64,000 nt of DNA from Nocardia sputorum. Its GTDB lineage: Bacteria; Actinomycetota; Actinomycetes; Mycobacteriales; Mycobacteriaceae. The position numbers and the translations under genes were made by a program. How positions within the stretch are numbered: the first letter of the stretch is position 1; each line of letters starts with the position of its first letter. Shown here piece after piece: positions 51,001-61,300 of the stretch. The notes beneath the pieces were generated by a model. The model searched no databases, was not told the origin of the DNA, and worked only from the letters and a program-made list of their open reading frames with translations. The stretch spans positions 6,138,001 through 6,202,000 of the forward strand of contig NZ_AP026978.1 of NCBI RefSeq assembly GCF_027924405.1. The letters are read 5' to 3'.

Positions 51001-54000
51001 GAACGCACGGAACGTCAACTCCACACCCTCGTACACCACGGCGACCTCGTCCGCGTACGCCTCCGCCGCACGGCGATACCCGTCCAGCAGCAACTCGGCG
51101 GGAACCGGGTAACGCGTGTCGTTCCACTCGTGCAGGATGCGATCCCGCTCGACCACGCTGAGCAGGTCGACCCCGCCCAGCGCGCGGTCGGGATCGGCCG
51201 CGACGGCGCGCAGCAACCGGTTCAGGCGCGCGGCGAACTCGGCGACCGAACCCTCGTCGAACAGATCGGTGGCATAGGTGAACAGGGCGGCCAGGCCCGC
51301 GTCCGGGCCTTCCTGCGGCGTCACCGTCAGCTGCAGATCGAATTTGGCCACCGCGCCGTCGAATTCGACCGCCGCGACGGACAGGCCGGGCAGCTCGAGC
51401 CGCGCCTGTTCCATGTTCTGGAAGAACAGCGCCACCTGGAACAGCGGGTGATGCGCCTGCGACCGCACCGGGTCGAGCACCTCGACCAACCGCTCGAACG
51501 GCAACTCGGCATGCGAGAACGCCGCCAGGTCGCGTTCCTTGGTCGCGGCCAGCAGTTCGGCGAACGAGGACGCCGGATCGACCGGGGTCCGCAACACCAG
51601 CGTGTTGACGAACATGCCGACCAAGTCGTCGAGTTCGGCCTCGCCGCGGCCGGCGACCGGCGTGCCGATGGTGATGTCGGTGGTGCCGGACAAGCGGGCC
51701 AGCAGCGCCGCGAACGCGGTGTGCACCACCATGAACAGCGACGCGCCGTGCGCGTGCGCCAGCTCGTCGAGCCGGGCCCGGGTGGGTGCGTCGACGGTGA
51801 AGGCGTAGACGCCGCCGCGACCCGACGGCAAGGCGGGACGCGGCCGATCCATCGGGAGGTCGAGCCGATCGGGGATGCCCGCGAGGGCCTCGCGCCAGAA
51901 AGCGATCTGCGTCGCGGCCACCGAGCGGGGGTCGTTCTCGTCGCCCAGCACGGCGTGCTGCCACAGCGTGTAGTCGGCGTACTGCACCGGCAGCGGTTCC
52001 CACCCCGGGGCGGCGCCCGCGCTGCGCGCGACATAGGCGGTCATCAGGTCGCGCACCAGCGGTGCTATGGACGTACCGTCGGCCGCGATGTGATGCACCA
52101 CGACGGCGAGGACGTAGTCGTCGGAGCCGATCCGCGCGAGCGAGAGCCGCAACGGCACTTCGGCCGCCACATCGAACCCGGCGGCGGCGAACGTACCCAA
52201 CCACTCGGGGAGTTCGTCGGCGGTCAGGCTGTGCGGCGTCAGGTCGGGGACGGCCTGCGCGGCGGGCAGCACCACCTGATACCCCGTACCATCCACCGCC
52301 GGATACACCGTCCGCAACGTCTCATGACGCCCGACCACATCCGCGACCGCCGCCCGCAACGCCGCCACATCCAACACACCCGACAACCGCACCGCGAACG
52401 GAATATTATTCCCCGCCGAACCGGTATCGAACTGATTCAAAAACCACATCCGCCGCTGCGCCAACGACAACGGCACCCGCTCCGGACGCTCCACCGCCAC
52501 CAACGCCGGACGCTCAGCGCCGGTGTCGAATTCGGCGAGCCGGGCGGCCAGCAGCGCGACCGTCGGCGCTTCGAACACCGTACGCGCGGGCACCCGCGCG
52601 CCGATCGACGCGCCGAGCCGGGCCGCGACCTGCGTCGCGATCAGCGAGTTGCCGCCCAGCTCGAAGAAATCGTCGTCCGCGCCGATCTCGTCACCGGCGC
52701 TGAGCAATTCGCCGAACACGCCCGCGACCAATTGCTCCAGCGCTCCCGACGGCGCGCGGAACTCCTTGGTCTGCAACTGCGGCGCGGGCAGCGCGCGACG
52801 ATCCAGCTTGCCCACCGGGGTCAGCGGGATCTCCTCCAGCACGGTGAGCGAGGTCGGCACCATGTGGACCGGCAGACTGCGCTCGGCGTGCGCGATCAGC
52901 TCTCCGGTGTCGATCGAGTGCCCGGTCGCCGCGTGCACATAGGACGCGAGAATCGTCGCGCCGCTGTCCAACTGGTGGCCGACGGTGACCGCGAAGTCGA
53001 CGGTCTCGTGCCCGGCCAGCACCGCGTCGATCTCACCCAGCTCGATCCGGAAACCCCGGATCTTCACCTGGAAATCGTTGCGGCCCAGATACTCCAACTC
53101 ACCATTCGGCGTCCAACGCACCAGGTCACCGGTGCGATACAACCGGGAGTGGTTCGGGTCGAAGGGATTCGGGACGAAACGCACGGCGGTGAGACCGGGA
53201 CGCAACTGGTAGCCGCGAGCCAGCTGGGGCCCGCCGATATACAGCTCGCCGACGACGCCGATCGGGACCGGCACCAGGCGCTCGTCCAGGACGTATTCGG
53301 TGGTCGTCTGGATCGGCGCGCCGATCGTCACCGGCTCGCCGGGCACCAGCGGCGCGCTGATGTTCGTCATGATCGTGGTCTCGGTCGGGCCGTACCCGTT
53401 GTAGAACTCGCGATCCCCGTCGGCGATCGGGCGCACCCAGCGCCGCACCAGCTCCGGCGGGCACGCCTCGCCACCGGCCACCACCACACGCAACTCGTCC
53501 AGCCCCGTCGGATCCACCGACGCGAGCGCGGCCGGGGTGATGAACGCGTGCGTCACGGCTTCCCGGCGCAGGAGCGCGGCGAGTTCGTCACCGCCGTAGA
53601 CCGTCGGCGCGACCACGACCATGGTGGCCGCGCCGCCGAGCGCGAGCAGCAACTCCAGCACCGAGGCGTCGAACGACGGCGACGCGAAATGCAGCGTCCG
53701 CGACGCACTCGTCACCCGATACCGATCACGCTGCTCGGCACAGAAACCGGCCAGCCCGGCTTGGGTGACCACCACGCCCTTCGGCATGCCGGTCGATCCC
53801 GAGGTGTAGATGACATACGCCGGATGCTCGGCGCGCAGCTGCCGCAGCCGATCCGCATAGGTGACCGGTTCGGTCGGGTACTCCTCCAGTGCCCGGGTGC
53901 AGCTGTCGGAATCGATGACCAGCCATTCGATCTCGCTGGGCAGGTCCTCCACCACGCGCGTGACGGCGAGTCCGAGCACAGCCCCGGAATCCTTCACCAT

Positions 54001-54375
54001 GTGCTCGACGCGATCGGCCGGATAGTTCGGATCCACCGGCACGAACCCCGCACCGGTCTTCGCCACCGCCCACACCGCCACCACGGACTCCACCGACCGC
54101 GGAATACCCACCGCGACCAGATCCTCCGGACCGACCCCCCGATCGATGAGCAGCCGCGCCAACCGCGTGGACCTGGCGTCGAGTTCCGCGTAGGTGAGGT
54201 GTCCCCGAGAGCTGACCGCGTCGGCGAAAACGACCGCGGTACCGGTCGGATTCGCTTCGACGGCGGTTGCCATCAGTTGCGGGAGGGTAGTGACTCTAGG
54301 TCGCCGGGTGCGCGTGGGCCGCACCCGCGCGGGCCGCGTCACGCGAGCCCCGCTTCGTGCTTCCTGATTCCCCAT
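42028..54375 (-). CDS. NRPS B: four-module nonribosomal peptide synthetase with terminal thioesterase
   Basis: A 4115-residue synthetase, read as A1-T-C2-A2-T-C3-A3-T-C4-A4-T-TE. Carrier serines are at about 577, 1635, 2738 and 3808. HHxxxD motifs are at 761, 1829 (HHIAADAS, Ala replacing the usual Gly) and 2926. The thioesterase GWSLGG has Ser3940. Eye-read codes are A1 DALFVAGIMK, A2 DVWDFILVSK, A3 DLWHLILVSK and A4 DFWNVGMVHK; the last is very close to the known Thr code DFWNIGMVHK. It begins with an A domain, so it either initiates or receives a chain from the C domain that ends NRPS A. ATG 54375 has AAGG touching it. GTG 54339, which aligns with the NRPS C start ([15 protein letters not shown]), is an equally good start. 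Modules 1-3 nearly duplicate those of NRPS C. Confidence 0.93.
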   Translation of the reverse strand: MGNQEARSGARVTRPARVRPTRTRRPRVTTLPQLMATAVEANPTGTAVVFADAVSSRGHLTYAELDARSTRLARLLIDRGVGPEDLVAVGIPRSVESVVAVWAVAKTGAGFVPVDPNYPADRVEHMVKDSGAVLGLAVTRVVEDLPSEIEWLVIDSDSCTRALEEYPTEPVTYADRLRQLRAEHPAYVIYTSGSTGMPKGVVVTQAGLAGFCAEQRDRYRVTSASRTLHFASPSFDASVLELLLALGGAATMVVVAPTVYGGDELAALLRREAVTHAFITPAALASVDPTGLDELRVVVAGGEACPPELVRRWVRPIADGDREFYNGYGPTETTIMTNISAPLVPGEPVTIGAPIQTTTEYVLDERLVPVPIGVVGELYIGGPQLARGYQLRPGLTAVRFVPNPFDPNHSRLYRTGDLVRWTPNGELEYLGRNDFQVKIRGFRIELGEIDAVLAGHETVDFAVTVGHQLDSGATILASYVHAATGHSIDTGELIAHAERSLPVHMVPTSLTVLEEIPLTPVGKLDRRALPAPQLQTKEFRAPSGALEQLVAGVFGELLSAGDEIGADDDFFELGGNSLIATQVAARLGASIGARVPARTVFEAPTVALLAARLAEFDTGAERPALVAVERPERVPLSLAQRRMWFLNQFDTGSAGNNIPFAVRLSGVLDVAALRAAVADVVGRHETLRTVYPAVDGTGYQVVLPAAQAVPDLTPHSLTADELPEWLGTFAAAGFDVAAEVPLRLSLARIGSDDYVLAVVVHHIAADGTSIAPLVRDLMTAYVARSAGAAPGWEPLPVQYADYTLWQHAVLGDENDPRSVAATQIAFWREALAGIPDRLDLPMDRPRPALPSGRGGVYAFTVDAPTRARLDELAHAHGASLFMVVHTAFAALLARLSGTTDITIGTPVAGRGEAELDDLVGMFVNTLVLRTPVDPASSFAELLAATKERDLAAFSHAELPFERLVEVLDPVRSQAHHPLFQVALFFQNMEQARLELPGLSVAAVEFDGAVAKFDLQLTVTPQEGPDAGLAALFTYATDLFDEGSVAEFAARLNRLLRAVAADPDRALGGVDLLSVVERDRILHEWNDTRYPVPAELLLDGYRRAAEAYADEVAVVYEGVELTFRAFDARVNRVARLLISQGVGAESLVGLAVRRSLDLVVGMYAIVAAGGAYVPLDPDHPAERIAHILDTARPLCVVTTAADAAALPGDVTALAVDTLDLDGFDDSPVRTEELVRPVLPHHPAYVIFTSGSTGRPKGVAVSHAAINNQIAWMLAEYPLGPDDVYLQKTATTFDVSLWGYFMPLRAGAKLVVATPDGHRDPAYVAETIAAQGVTVTDFVPSMLTVFAAHTTPGSCPTLKHVFVIGEALPPETVGAMQAVSDAAVHNLYGPTEAAVSVTYWPAAADERTVPIGLPQWNTQVYVLDSWLRPVPVGVPGELYLAGDQLARGYVRRPDLTADRFVANPFGNGERMYRTGDLVVWRKDADDAVLDYLGRTDFQVKFRGQRIELGEIETALLAQPSVSQAAALVAASSLGDQLVAYVVPAPGDRIDAQALRSAIGETLPAYMVPAAIVALDAFPLNSSGKLDRKALPEPTFETKQFRAPVTAIEEIVAGVFGEVLALNRVGADDDFFALGGNSLVATQVVARLGAAVGARVPVRTLFEAPTVAGLAAALESHTHGERRVELGSIARPEQLPLSLAQRRMWFLNRFDQSDDAAEQIGSAAYNLPFALRLTGALDVGALGAALRDVVARHEVLRTVYPETPDGPVQVVLPAAQVAVDLGPLVLAESEVASSVYALAATPFDVTAEVPLRAVLIQVDGAPDTYVLAVVVHHIAADASSMGPLVRDVMVAYAARTSGDVPGWSPLRVQYADYALWQRAVLGEESDPESLAARQIAFWRAELTGLPDVLELPTDRPRPAVASLAGARVDIEIDAATHAGLVELARAHGATLFMVVHTAFAVLLARLSGSQDIAVGTPVAGRGERELDDLIGMFVNTVVFRSRIDGGESFADVLARQRESDLAAFAHADVPFERLVEVLNPPRSTARHPLFQVGLSFQNVARAALELPGLTVAGVDADLDVSQFDLHLIVGDAYAESGAAAGIGGFLTYATDLFDRATVEGFAARFSRILASVVADATTPVGEIELLDDAERHDVVARWNATDQPVDTGATLVSLLDASVAADPRSTALVADALDGERVELTYGELDARVNRLARHLISLGVGPESRVALALRRSVDLVVAMYAVAKSGGAYVPVDPDQAAERTSYILETAAPVCVLTNADAEFETDVADVVRIDELDLSGVDGKPVTDAERVVPLRPENTAYVIFTSGSTGRPKGVAVPHGAIANQLQWKNVEFGLDAADAILLKTAATFDLSVWEFWSAAVCGGRLVIAAPDGHRDPAYLNELMAQEWVTTLHVVPSMLDALLTAGMPDSLWRVLAIGEALPGAVAQRFLREHPRTELFNLYGPTEAAVSITSHRVTSADEVSVSIGAPEWNSRVYVLDSRLRPVPVGVSGELYLAGVQLARGYFGRADLTADRFVANPFESGVRMYRTGDLVAWNGDGELEYRGRTDFQVKIRGFRIELGEIEAALLALPQVAQAAVVARSDPKTGDRLVAYIVPAAAEGGVAAGAAGAGAAGDADDAAGAGAGAGAGAGVDVARVRSELTAGLPSYMVPSVFVVLDALPLNVNGKLDRKALPEPEFEVQAFRAPSTPIEEIVASVFAEVLGVERVGADDDFFALGGNSLLATQVAARIGAALDARVPVRVLFEASTVAGLAAKVEQHAGSGGRKALVAGPRPERIPLSLAQQRMWFLNQFDPASSVYNIPAAIRLTGELDVAALRQAVADLVARHEILRTIYPQTPDGPVQQVLPAAEVPISLVPIRVDADELVAAVTAVVTAGFEVTTEVPFRVELFEVAQADEVTEHVLAFVAHHISSDGWSLGPLTRDLMLAYEARSRGVAPAMAPLPVQYADYSLWQREVLGSETDPDSLISQQAEYWRGALAALPDELPLPADRPRPAQASYRGATFAFDIDAELHTALERLAQQHNSTLFMVVHAALAVLLARLSGTSDIAIGTPVAGRGEAELDDLIGMFVNTLVLRTEVEPGTSFDALLAEVRRTDVAAFGHADLPFERLVELLDPVRSAARHPLFQVMLVLQNLAQATLELPGLTVSGIDPQVSAAKFDLQITLAEQPGAAGLSVVIGYATDLFDESTVRSFADRFRRVLATVAADATAVVGDIDVLATGERDQVLSAWNAPGAWVPGATLPDVIAEQAWSRPDAVAIRFGDTSLTFGELQRRANQVARALIAQGAGPESVVAVAVPRTEELPVALLGVLIAGAAYLPIDTTYPVQRLEFMLEDAAPVCVLTTAQERHAVPAGELPVVLLTEAESYSDAPVGDGQRLGRLRPDNLAYVIYTSGSTGVPKGVGVAHRNVVELFANTQPLFEFGATDVWTLFHSYAFDFSVWELWCALAHGGSVVVVDYVTSRSPEQFRELLIRERVTVLNQTPSAFYQLVEADRAADPRDLALRYVVFGGEALDLRKLGRWYERHGDRTRLVNMYGITETTVHVSFLPLAEHSADNPASVIGRAIPGLDACVLDRRLHPAPVGVPGEIHVVGAQLSRGYLGRPGLTATRFVANPFGAPGSRMYRSGDIGRWRAGDDNAALEYAGRSDQQVQLRGFRIELGEIEAALLRCDGVGQAVALVRADEQSGERLIGYVVPDSGVRIDPAEVRAGVAEFLTGYMVPDAVVVIDVLPLTPNGKLDRRALPAPEITSAVAYRAPETVTEQAVAEVFAELLGADRVGLDDDFFALGGNSLLAAQVAGRLRDATGATVRVQWFFTDATVAGLAARIDAGDADATAALDVLLPIRASGSAAPLFCLHPMYGLAWSYAGLAQFMPADQPIFGLQSPALSEDGELPDSLAELAARYLSEIRAVQPQGPYRLLGWSLGGVLAHAIATELQDAGEQVELLAMMDSHPNPDVVGFRAAVRGALAELGLGTTAAEGDDVYDLDDESLAALHAMIPPDLVAVTPERLRRIYRSAVRSAELIAKHRPGVFRGTVQYFSAAVADPADELRAAAADWWPYVQGMVVDRPVEVTHARMATPEALAVIGPQLAALLDARR
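46118..47094 (-). repeat. 977-bp block shared with NRPS C (33496-34472)
   Basis: Partner copy in NRPS B. The Ala/Gly linker region has different bases but the same total length. Confidence 0.85.
46430..46465 (-). repeat. Hexanucleotide repeat encoding Ala-Gly (NRPS B copy)
   Basis: This is the same repeat in the NRPS B A3 domain, with one variant unit at its right end in the minus-strand sense. Confidence 0.8.
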
Positions 54376-54489
54376 CCTTGAGCCGGCAGACTATTCCCCG
54401 ACAAGCGAAACATGAAAACTCTGCACATCCTGCCTGTAAGAACACGTCCTTGACACATTTCCAGCGGACGCCCTGATACAGCAAACCAA

Positions 54490-54517
54490 CCGGCTGTGTG
54501 CATAGTCACACAACCGG
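54490..54517 (-). terminator. Stem-loop between NRPS A and NRPS B
   Basis: CCGGCTGTGTG pairs with CACACAACCGG (10 of 11 bp) around a 6-nt loop, 26 bases after the NRPS A stop, and TTGGTTTGC follows on the minus strand. Termination or attenuation before NRPS B is likely. Confidence 0.55.
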
Positions 54518-54543
54518 GGGCTTGCGTCTGACCGCGAATCGCT

Positions 54544-55390
54544 TCACTCGGCGCCGAACAGTTCGGTGAGCTCGACGATAGCGGTCACAGTCGTCCAGGG
54601 CCCCGCGGGCACGCGGCCGACACCATTGTCGAGCACCACGGCCTGCAAGTCCTCCAATGCCGTCGGGTCGAGCGTGTCCAGCCCGGTCCGATCCGTCACC
54701 AGATGAGTTACCCATTCGTCGGCGAGCGACTCGGTCAGCGCGCCGTCCACGTCGACCAGCACCACCGACGCGCCCACCGATCCGGCGGCCACCACTTCGA
54801 CCAGCGCGGCCGGCGACTGCGCGCTGCCGTGCTGGAAGGTGCGCGACTCGAAGGTCAGCTCGGTGCGTGCGCGCAGCCGTCCGGCGGCCGTGGCGAGGTC
54901 GTCGTAGCTGAGCACTTGCGCACCGATGAAGGCGGGATCGCTTCCGCGCAGGGCGCGGGTGCGGTGGGCGTAGGTGACCGGGCGGGGGGATTCGGCGGCG
55001 ATCTCGGCGACGAGGGTGGGGTCGTCGAGGGCGAGCCAGTCCAGCGCGCCGGTCGAGCCGGCGCCGCCGGTCGTGAGACCGATCTTGATCTCCGGTTCGT
55101 GCGGCAGCGGTGCGTCGAGTGCGTCGACCGGGACGACCGCGGCGCCGGCCTTGAGGACGGCCCAGGTGGCGATGACCGCCTCGATGCCGCGGTCCAGCCG
55201 CAGCGCGACGCCCGCGCCCGGTCCGCAGCCGCGCGCGATGAGCACCCGCGCCAACCGCGACGAACGCGCGTCGAGATCCTGGTAGGACAGCGCGTTCTCA
55301 CCGGACACCACGGCGGGCCCGTCGGGGTCGTCCTCCACCGCGGCCGCCAGTGCCTGGGTCAACGCCGTGCCCGCGGTCGCGGTGGGCGCT
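54544..55390 (-). other. Truncated, P-loop-less A domain at the NRPS A C-terminus
   Basis: About 280 of the usual 500 residues remain. Alignment by eye with A1 of the same protein shows a deletion of the A3 core (TSGSTGxPKG) and loss of everything from A5 onward. It cannot adenylate; a docking or scaffold role is possible. Confidence 0.75.
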
Positions 55391-58300
55391 TCGGCGCCGA
55401 CCGATCCGGCCGCCGCCGCCATCCGCTCCCGTTCGGCGTCGTCGAGGATGTCGATGTCGCCGATGAGGGTGTGCGGGTCGGTGGCGATGGTGGTGAGGAT
55501 GCGTTCGAGTCGGCGGCCGAGGGTTTGGACGGTGGTTTCGTCGAACAGGTCGGTGGCGTAGGTGAACACGGTGTCGAGTTCGCCGGGGGTGCCGTCGTCG
55601 CGGTGGTGGGGGTTGACGTTGACCTGCAGGTCGAATTTCGCTGCGACGCTGCCGGTGTCGAGCGCGGCGACGGTCAGGCCGGGCAGCCGCAGGGTGGGTT
55701 GTTCGTTGTTCTGGAACGACAGCACGACGCCGAACAGGGGGTTGTGGGTGGTCGCGCGGCCGGGGGCGACGACTTCCACGACGCGTTCGAAGGGGATGTC
55801 GGCGTTGGCGAAGGCGGCCAGGTCGGTTTCGCGGGCTTGGTCGACCAGTTCGGTGAAGCTCATGCCCGCCTCGACGCGGGTGCGCAGGGCGAGGGTGTTG
55901 ACGAACATGCCGACCAGGTCGTCGAGCACGCGTTCGCCGCGTCCGGCGATGGGTGTGCCGATGGCGACGTCCGGGTCGCCGGACAGCCGCGCCAGCAGCA
56001 CCGCCAAGGCGGCGTGCACGACCATGAACAAGGTGCAATTGTGCTCGCGCGCCAGGGCGACCAAAGCCGCATGCACTTGCGGGGATACCGCGAAACCGGT
56101 GTTGGCGCCCCGCATGCTCGCCACGACCGGGCGGGGCCGGTCCAGCGGCAGCTCCAGTTCCCCGGTCAGTCCGGCGAGTTGATGGCGCCAATACGCCAGC
56201 TGCCGCGCGGCCACCGAGGTCTCGTCGTCGTCGGTGCCGATCACGCTGCGTTGCCAGATGGCGTAGTCGGCGTACTGCACCTCCAGCGGAGACCAGCGGG
56301 GGGAGTTGCCGCCGATACGAGCCAGGTAGGCGCTCATCAGGTCGCGCGCCAGCGGCGCCATGGAGGCGCCGTCGGCGGCGATGTGGTGGGCCACGAACGC
56401 CAGCAGGTGTTCGTCGGGCCCGGACTCCAGCAGCAACGCCCGCACCGGCACTTCGGTGGTGACGTCGAACCCGGTCAGCATCAGCTCGGTGATCTGCTCG
56501 ATCGGGTCGTCGGTGACGACGACGTCCAGCCCGCCGGGCAGGGCTTGCTCGACGGTGAGGATCTGCTGGTACGGCAGCCCGCCCGGCCCGGTCGGATACC
56601 GGGTGCGCAGCGATTCGTGGCGTTCGAGCACGTCGGCCAGCGCGTAGCGCAGCGCGGAGACATCCAGCGCGCCGGTCAACCGGATCGCCATCGGAATGTT
56701 GTAGGCCGCCGAGGCGGGGTCGAACTGGTTGAGCACCCACATCCGCTGCTGCGCCAGCGACAACGGAATCGGTTCCACCCGCTCGGCGCGTTCCAGCACC
56801 GTGCGCGCACCCGCACCGGCGCCGGGCACCACCCGCGCGGCCAGCGCGGCCACCGTCGGCGCTTCGAACAGCTCGCGCACCGCCACATTCGCGTCCAGCG
56901 CCTCGTTGATCCGCGCCACCACCCGCGTGGCCAGCAGCGAGTTACCGCCCAACGCGAAGAAGTCGTCGTCCAAGCCGACTTCGGCGGCGCCGAGCAACCC
57001 GGCGAACACATCGGCCACCGCCTGCTCCACCGGCGAACTCGGCGCGCGGAACACCGTCGCGGAGACGAACTCCGGCGCGGGCAGCGCCCGCCGGTCCAGC
57101 TTCCCGTTCGGGGTCAGCGGCAGCGCGTCCAGCACCACGATCGCATCCGGGACCATGTAGCCGGTCAGGAACTCCGACACCTGCGCCCGCAGCACCGACG
57201 GATCCATGCTCGCCCCGGCATCGGCCACCACGTACCCGATCAAACGGTCACCGGCATGCTCGTCCTCGCGGACCAGCACCACCGCCTGACTCACTCCCGG
57301 GCAGCGCAGCAGCGCCGCTTCGATCTCGCCGAGTTCGATGCGGAATCCACGCAATTGGACCTGCTGGTCGCCACGCCCGGCGTATTCGAGGGTGGCCTGA
57401 CCACCGAACCCGACCCACCGGCCGATGTCACCGGAGCGGTACATCCGCGACCCCGGCGCACCGAACGGGTTGGCCACGAACCGGGTCGCCGCCAACCCGG
57501 GACGCCCCAGGTAGCCGCGCGAGAGCTGCGCCCCCGCGACGTAGATTTCTCCGGCGACCCCGACCGGCGCCGGGTGCAACCGGTCGTCGAGCACGTACGC
57601 GTCCAGGCCCGGCAACGCGCGCCCGATCACGCTGGCCGCGTTGTCGACCATCTGCTCGTCCAGCGACAGGAACGACACGTGCACGGTGGTCTCGGTGATG
57701 CCGTACATGTTCACCAGCCAGGGCGCGTCCACCGGATGCCGCTCGTACCAGCGCTGCAGCTGACGCAGATCCAGTGCCTCGCCACCGAACACGATGTAGC
57801 GCAGAGCGAACTTGCCCTCGTCGTGGTGTGCGGCGCGGTCGGCCTCGGCGAGCTGGTAGAACGCCGAGGGCGTCTGGTTGAGCACGGTGACTTGCTCCCG
57901 GATCAGCAATTCACGGAACTGCTCCGGGGACCGGGAAGTGAGGTAGTCGACCACGACGACGGTGCCACCGTTGGCCAGCGCGCACCATAGCTCCCACACC
58001 GAGAAGTCGAAGGCGAAGGAGTGGAACAACGTCCACACGTCGGTTTCGTCGAACTCGAACAGCAATTGGGTGTTGGCGAACAGCTCGACCACATTGCGGT
58101 GCGCGACGCCGACGCCCTTGGGCACGCCGGTGGAGCCGGAGGTGTAGATGACGTAGGCCAGGTTGTCCGGGCGCAGCGGTGTGACGCGCTCGCGGTTGCG
58201 GACTCGTGCGTCGTCGTAGCCGGTGGTCTCCTCCAGCAAAAGCGCCGGAATGGTGCCCGCGGGCAGTGTGTCCAGCTCGGTAGCGGTGGTCAGGACGCAC

Positions 58301-61300
58301 ACCGGCGCGGCGTCTTCGAGCATGAATTCCAGCCGCTGTACCGGGTAGCTGGTGTCGATCGGCAGGTAGGCCGCGCCGGAGATGAGCACACCGAGCAGCG
58401 CGACCGGTAGCTCCTCGGTACGCGGCACGGCGACCGCGACCACCGTTTCCGGGCCCGCGCCGTGGGCGATCAACGCGCGCGCGACCTGGTTGGCGCGGCG
58501 ATGCAGTTGCTCGAAGGTGAGTGCGGTCTCGCCGTAGCGGACCGCGACCGCCTCGGGCCGGTTGCGGGCTTGGGTGGTGATGACATCGACCAACGTCACC
58601 TCCGGCACGATCGCCCCGGGAGTGGACCACTCGTGCAGCACCAACTCCCGCTCCCCGGGGGCCAGCACATCGATATCACCCACCACCACCGACGCGTCCG
58701 CGGCGACCGCGGCCAGGATCCGGGTGAACCGGTCGGCGAAATCACGCACCGTCGCGGTGTCGAACAGATCGGTGGCATAGGTGAACGCCGCCGACAACCC
58801 GCCCGGGCGGCCGTGCCGGTCGAGGTTCTCCGCGACCGCCAACTGCAGATCGAACTTCGCCAGCCCCACCGCCAGATCCAGCCCCGACACCGACAAACCC
58901 GGCAACGCCAACTCCGGCACCGTCAGATTCTGGAAGGTCAACATCACCTGGAACAACGGATGCCGCGCCGGGGAGCGCGGCGGGTCCAGCACCTCCACCA
59001 ACCGCTCGAACGGCACATCCGCATGCCCGAACGCCGCCACATCCACCGACCGCACCCCCGCCAGCAACCCCGCGAACGACACCCCGGGATCGACGTCGGT
59101 GCGCAACACCAGCGTGTTGACGAACATGCCGATCAGATCATCCAGCGCCGCTTCCCCGCGCCCGGCCACCGGCGTGCCGACCGCGATGTCCCGCGAATTC
59201 GACAACCGCGCCAGCAACACCGCCAACGCCGCATGCACCACCATGAACACCGTCGCGTTGTGTTCGTGCGCGACCCGGCTCAACCCCGCATGCACCTGGG
59301 CATCGATATCGAACCCGAGGGTGGCACCCCGATACGACGCCACCGCAGGCCGCGCCCGATCCGCGGGCAACTCCACCTGCTCGGGCAACCCCGCCAACGC
59401 CTGCCGCCAGAACCCCACCTGCTGCGCCAGAACCGAATCCGGGTCCTGCTCCGCACCCAAGATCTCCCGCTGCCACAACGCGTAATCCGCGTACTGCACC
59501 TCCAACGCCGGCCACTGCGGCGCCCCGCCGCGCATCCGGTCCACATAAGCGCTCATCAGATCGCGAGTCAACGGCCCCATGGAAAACCCGTCACCCGCGA
59601 TGTGATGCACCACGCACACCAGCACGTGCTCGGACTCGCTCAACACGATCAACCGCACCCGCACCGGCGGCGCGACCGTGACATCGAAACCCTCACTCAC
59701 CGCGGCGGCCACCAACGCCGCCACCTCCGACTCGTGCGCACGGCGCACCAGCACATCCGGCACCGCCCGCGGGTCATCCACGGGCAACACCACCTGCACA
59801 CCCTCACCGTCCACATCCGGATACACAGTGCGCAACACCTCGTGCCGCTCGACCACATCCCGCACCGCAGCCCGCAGCGCCGCCACATCCAACTGCCCCG
59901 ACAACCGCACCGCGACCGGAATATTGTTCACCCCACTCGCGGGATCGAACCGGTTCAAAAACCACATCCGCTGCTGGGCATACGACAACGGCACCCGCTC
60001 CGGGCGCGGCCACGCCCGCAACGCCTGCCCCGCCGCGGACCCCGCATGCGCCTCCACCCGCGCCGCCAGCCCAGCCACCGTGCTGACCTCGAACAGCAAC
60101 TGCACCGGCACCCGCACATCCAACGCCGCACCGATCCGCGCCGCCGCCTGCGCCGCCAGCAGCGAGTTCCCACCCAATTCGAAGAAGTCGTCATCCGCGC
60201 CGACGCGGCCGTCCTCCTCCGGCACCAGCAACGCCGCGAACACCTCCGCGACGATCTCCTCCACCGGCGTCGACGGCGCCCGGAACGCCCGCGCCGCGAA
60301 CACCGGCTCCGGCAACGCCGCCCGATCCAACTTCCCCACCGGCGTCAACGGAATCTCGTCCAGCACCACCACCGACGCCGGAATCATGTACGCGGGCAAG
60401 GACTCCCCGATGAACTCGGTGAGCGCGTCGATGTCCACATCAGCGCCCGGCCGCGGCAGCACATAGGACACGAGCGCGGTCGCGCCCGACGGCAGCGGCT
60501 TGCCAAGGGTGGCCGCGAAGTCGATGTCCGGGTGGCTGGTGAGCGCGTTGTCGATCTCCCCCAGTTCGATACGGAAGCCGCGGATCTTCACCTGGAAGTC
60601 CGAACGGCCCAGGTATTCGATGACACCGCCGTCCTGGCTCGCGGACTCGGTGCGCCGCACCAGGTCGCCGGTGCGGTAGAGCCGCGCCCCGGGGTTGCCG
60701 GTGTCGGCGCCGAACGGGCTGGCGACGAATCGCTCCGCGGTCAGGCCCGGCCGGTTGAGATAGCCCTGCGCCAGCGCGGGGCCGGACAGATACAGCTCGC
60801 CGACCACGCCGGCGGGCACCGGCCGCAGCCGCGAGTCCAGCACGAACGCGCCGACTCCCGGGATGGCCGTGCCGATCGTGATGGGCTCGCCCGGCGCCAT
60901 CGGCGGCGTGCTGGTGGCCAGGATCGTCGCCTCGGTGGGCCCGTAGCCGTTGTAGAACTCGCGCTCGGCCGCCCAGCGGCCGACCAGTTCGGGACCGAAC
61001 TTGTCCCCGGCCACCACCACGGCCTGCAGGTCGTCCAGGCCGGCCGGGTCCACCGATTCCAGGGCGCCGGGCGTGATGAGCATGTGCGTGACGTGCTCGC
61101 GGCGCAACAGATCGGCCAGCTCGAAACCGCCGAATACCGACGGCGGCGCGATGACCAGCGTCGCGCCGGAAGAGAAGGCCAGCAGCAGTTCGAGCACGGA
61201 GACGTCGAAGTTCGGCGAGCAGACGTGCAGCACGCGCGACTCCTCCGTCACGCCGTAGTGCTCGCGCTCGGCGGCCACCAGCCCGGCCAGGCCGCTGTGG

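Noticed and set aside
43555..54381. A 3608-codon open frame on the plus strand opposite NRPS B, and similar long plus-strand frames at 25035-30212 and 32529-37319
   Set aside because: They are antisense shadows of very GC-rich NRPS coding DNA: His/Arg/Gln-rich low-complexity translations with no domain, while the opposite strand has full NRPS motifs.
54450..54455. A perfect TTGACA on the plus strand between NRPS A and NRPS B
   Set aside because: No acceptable -10 lies 16-18 bases on, and a transcript would run antisense into NRPS A. Noted but not called a promoter.
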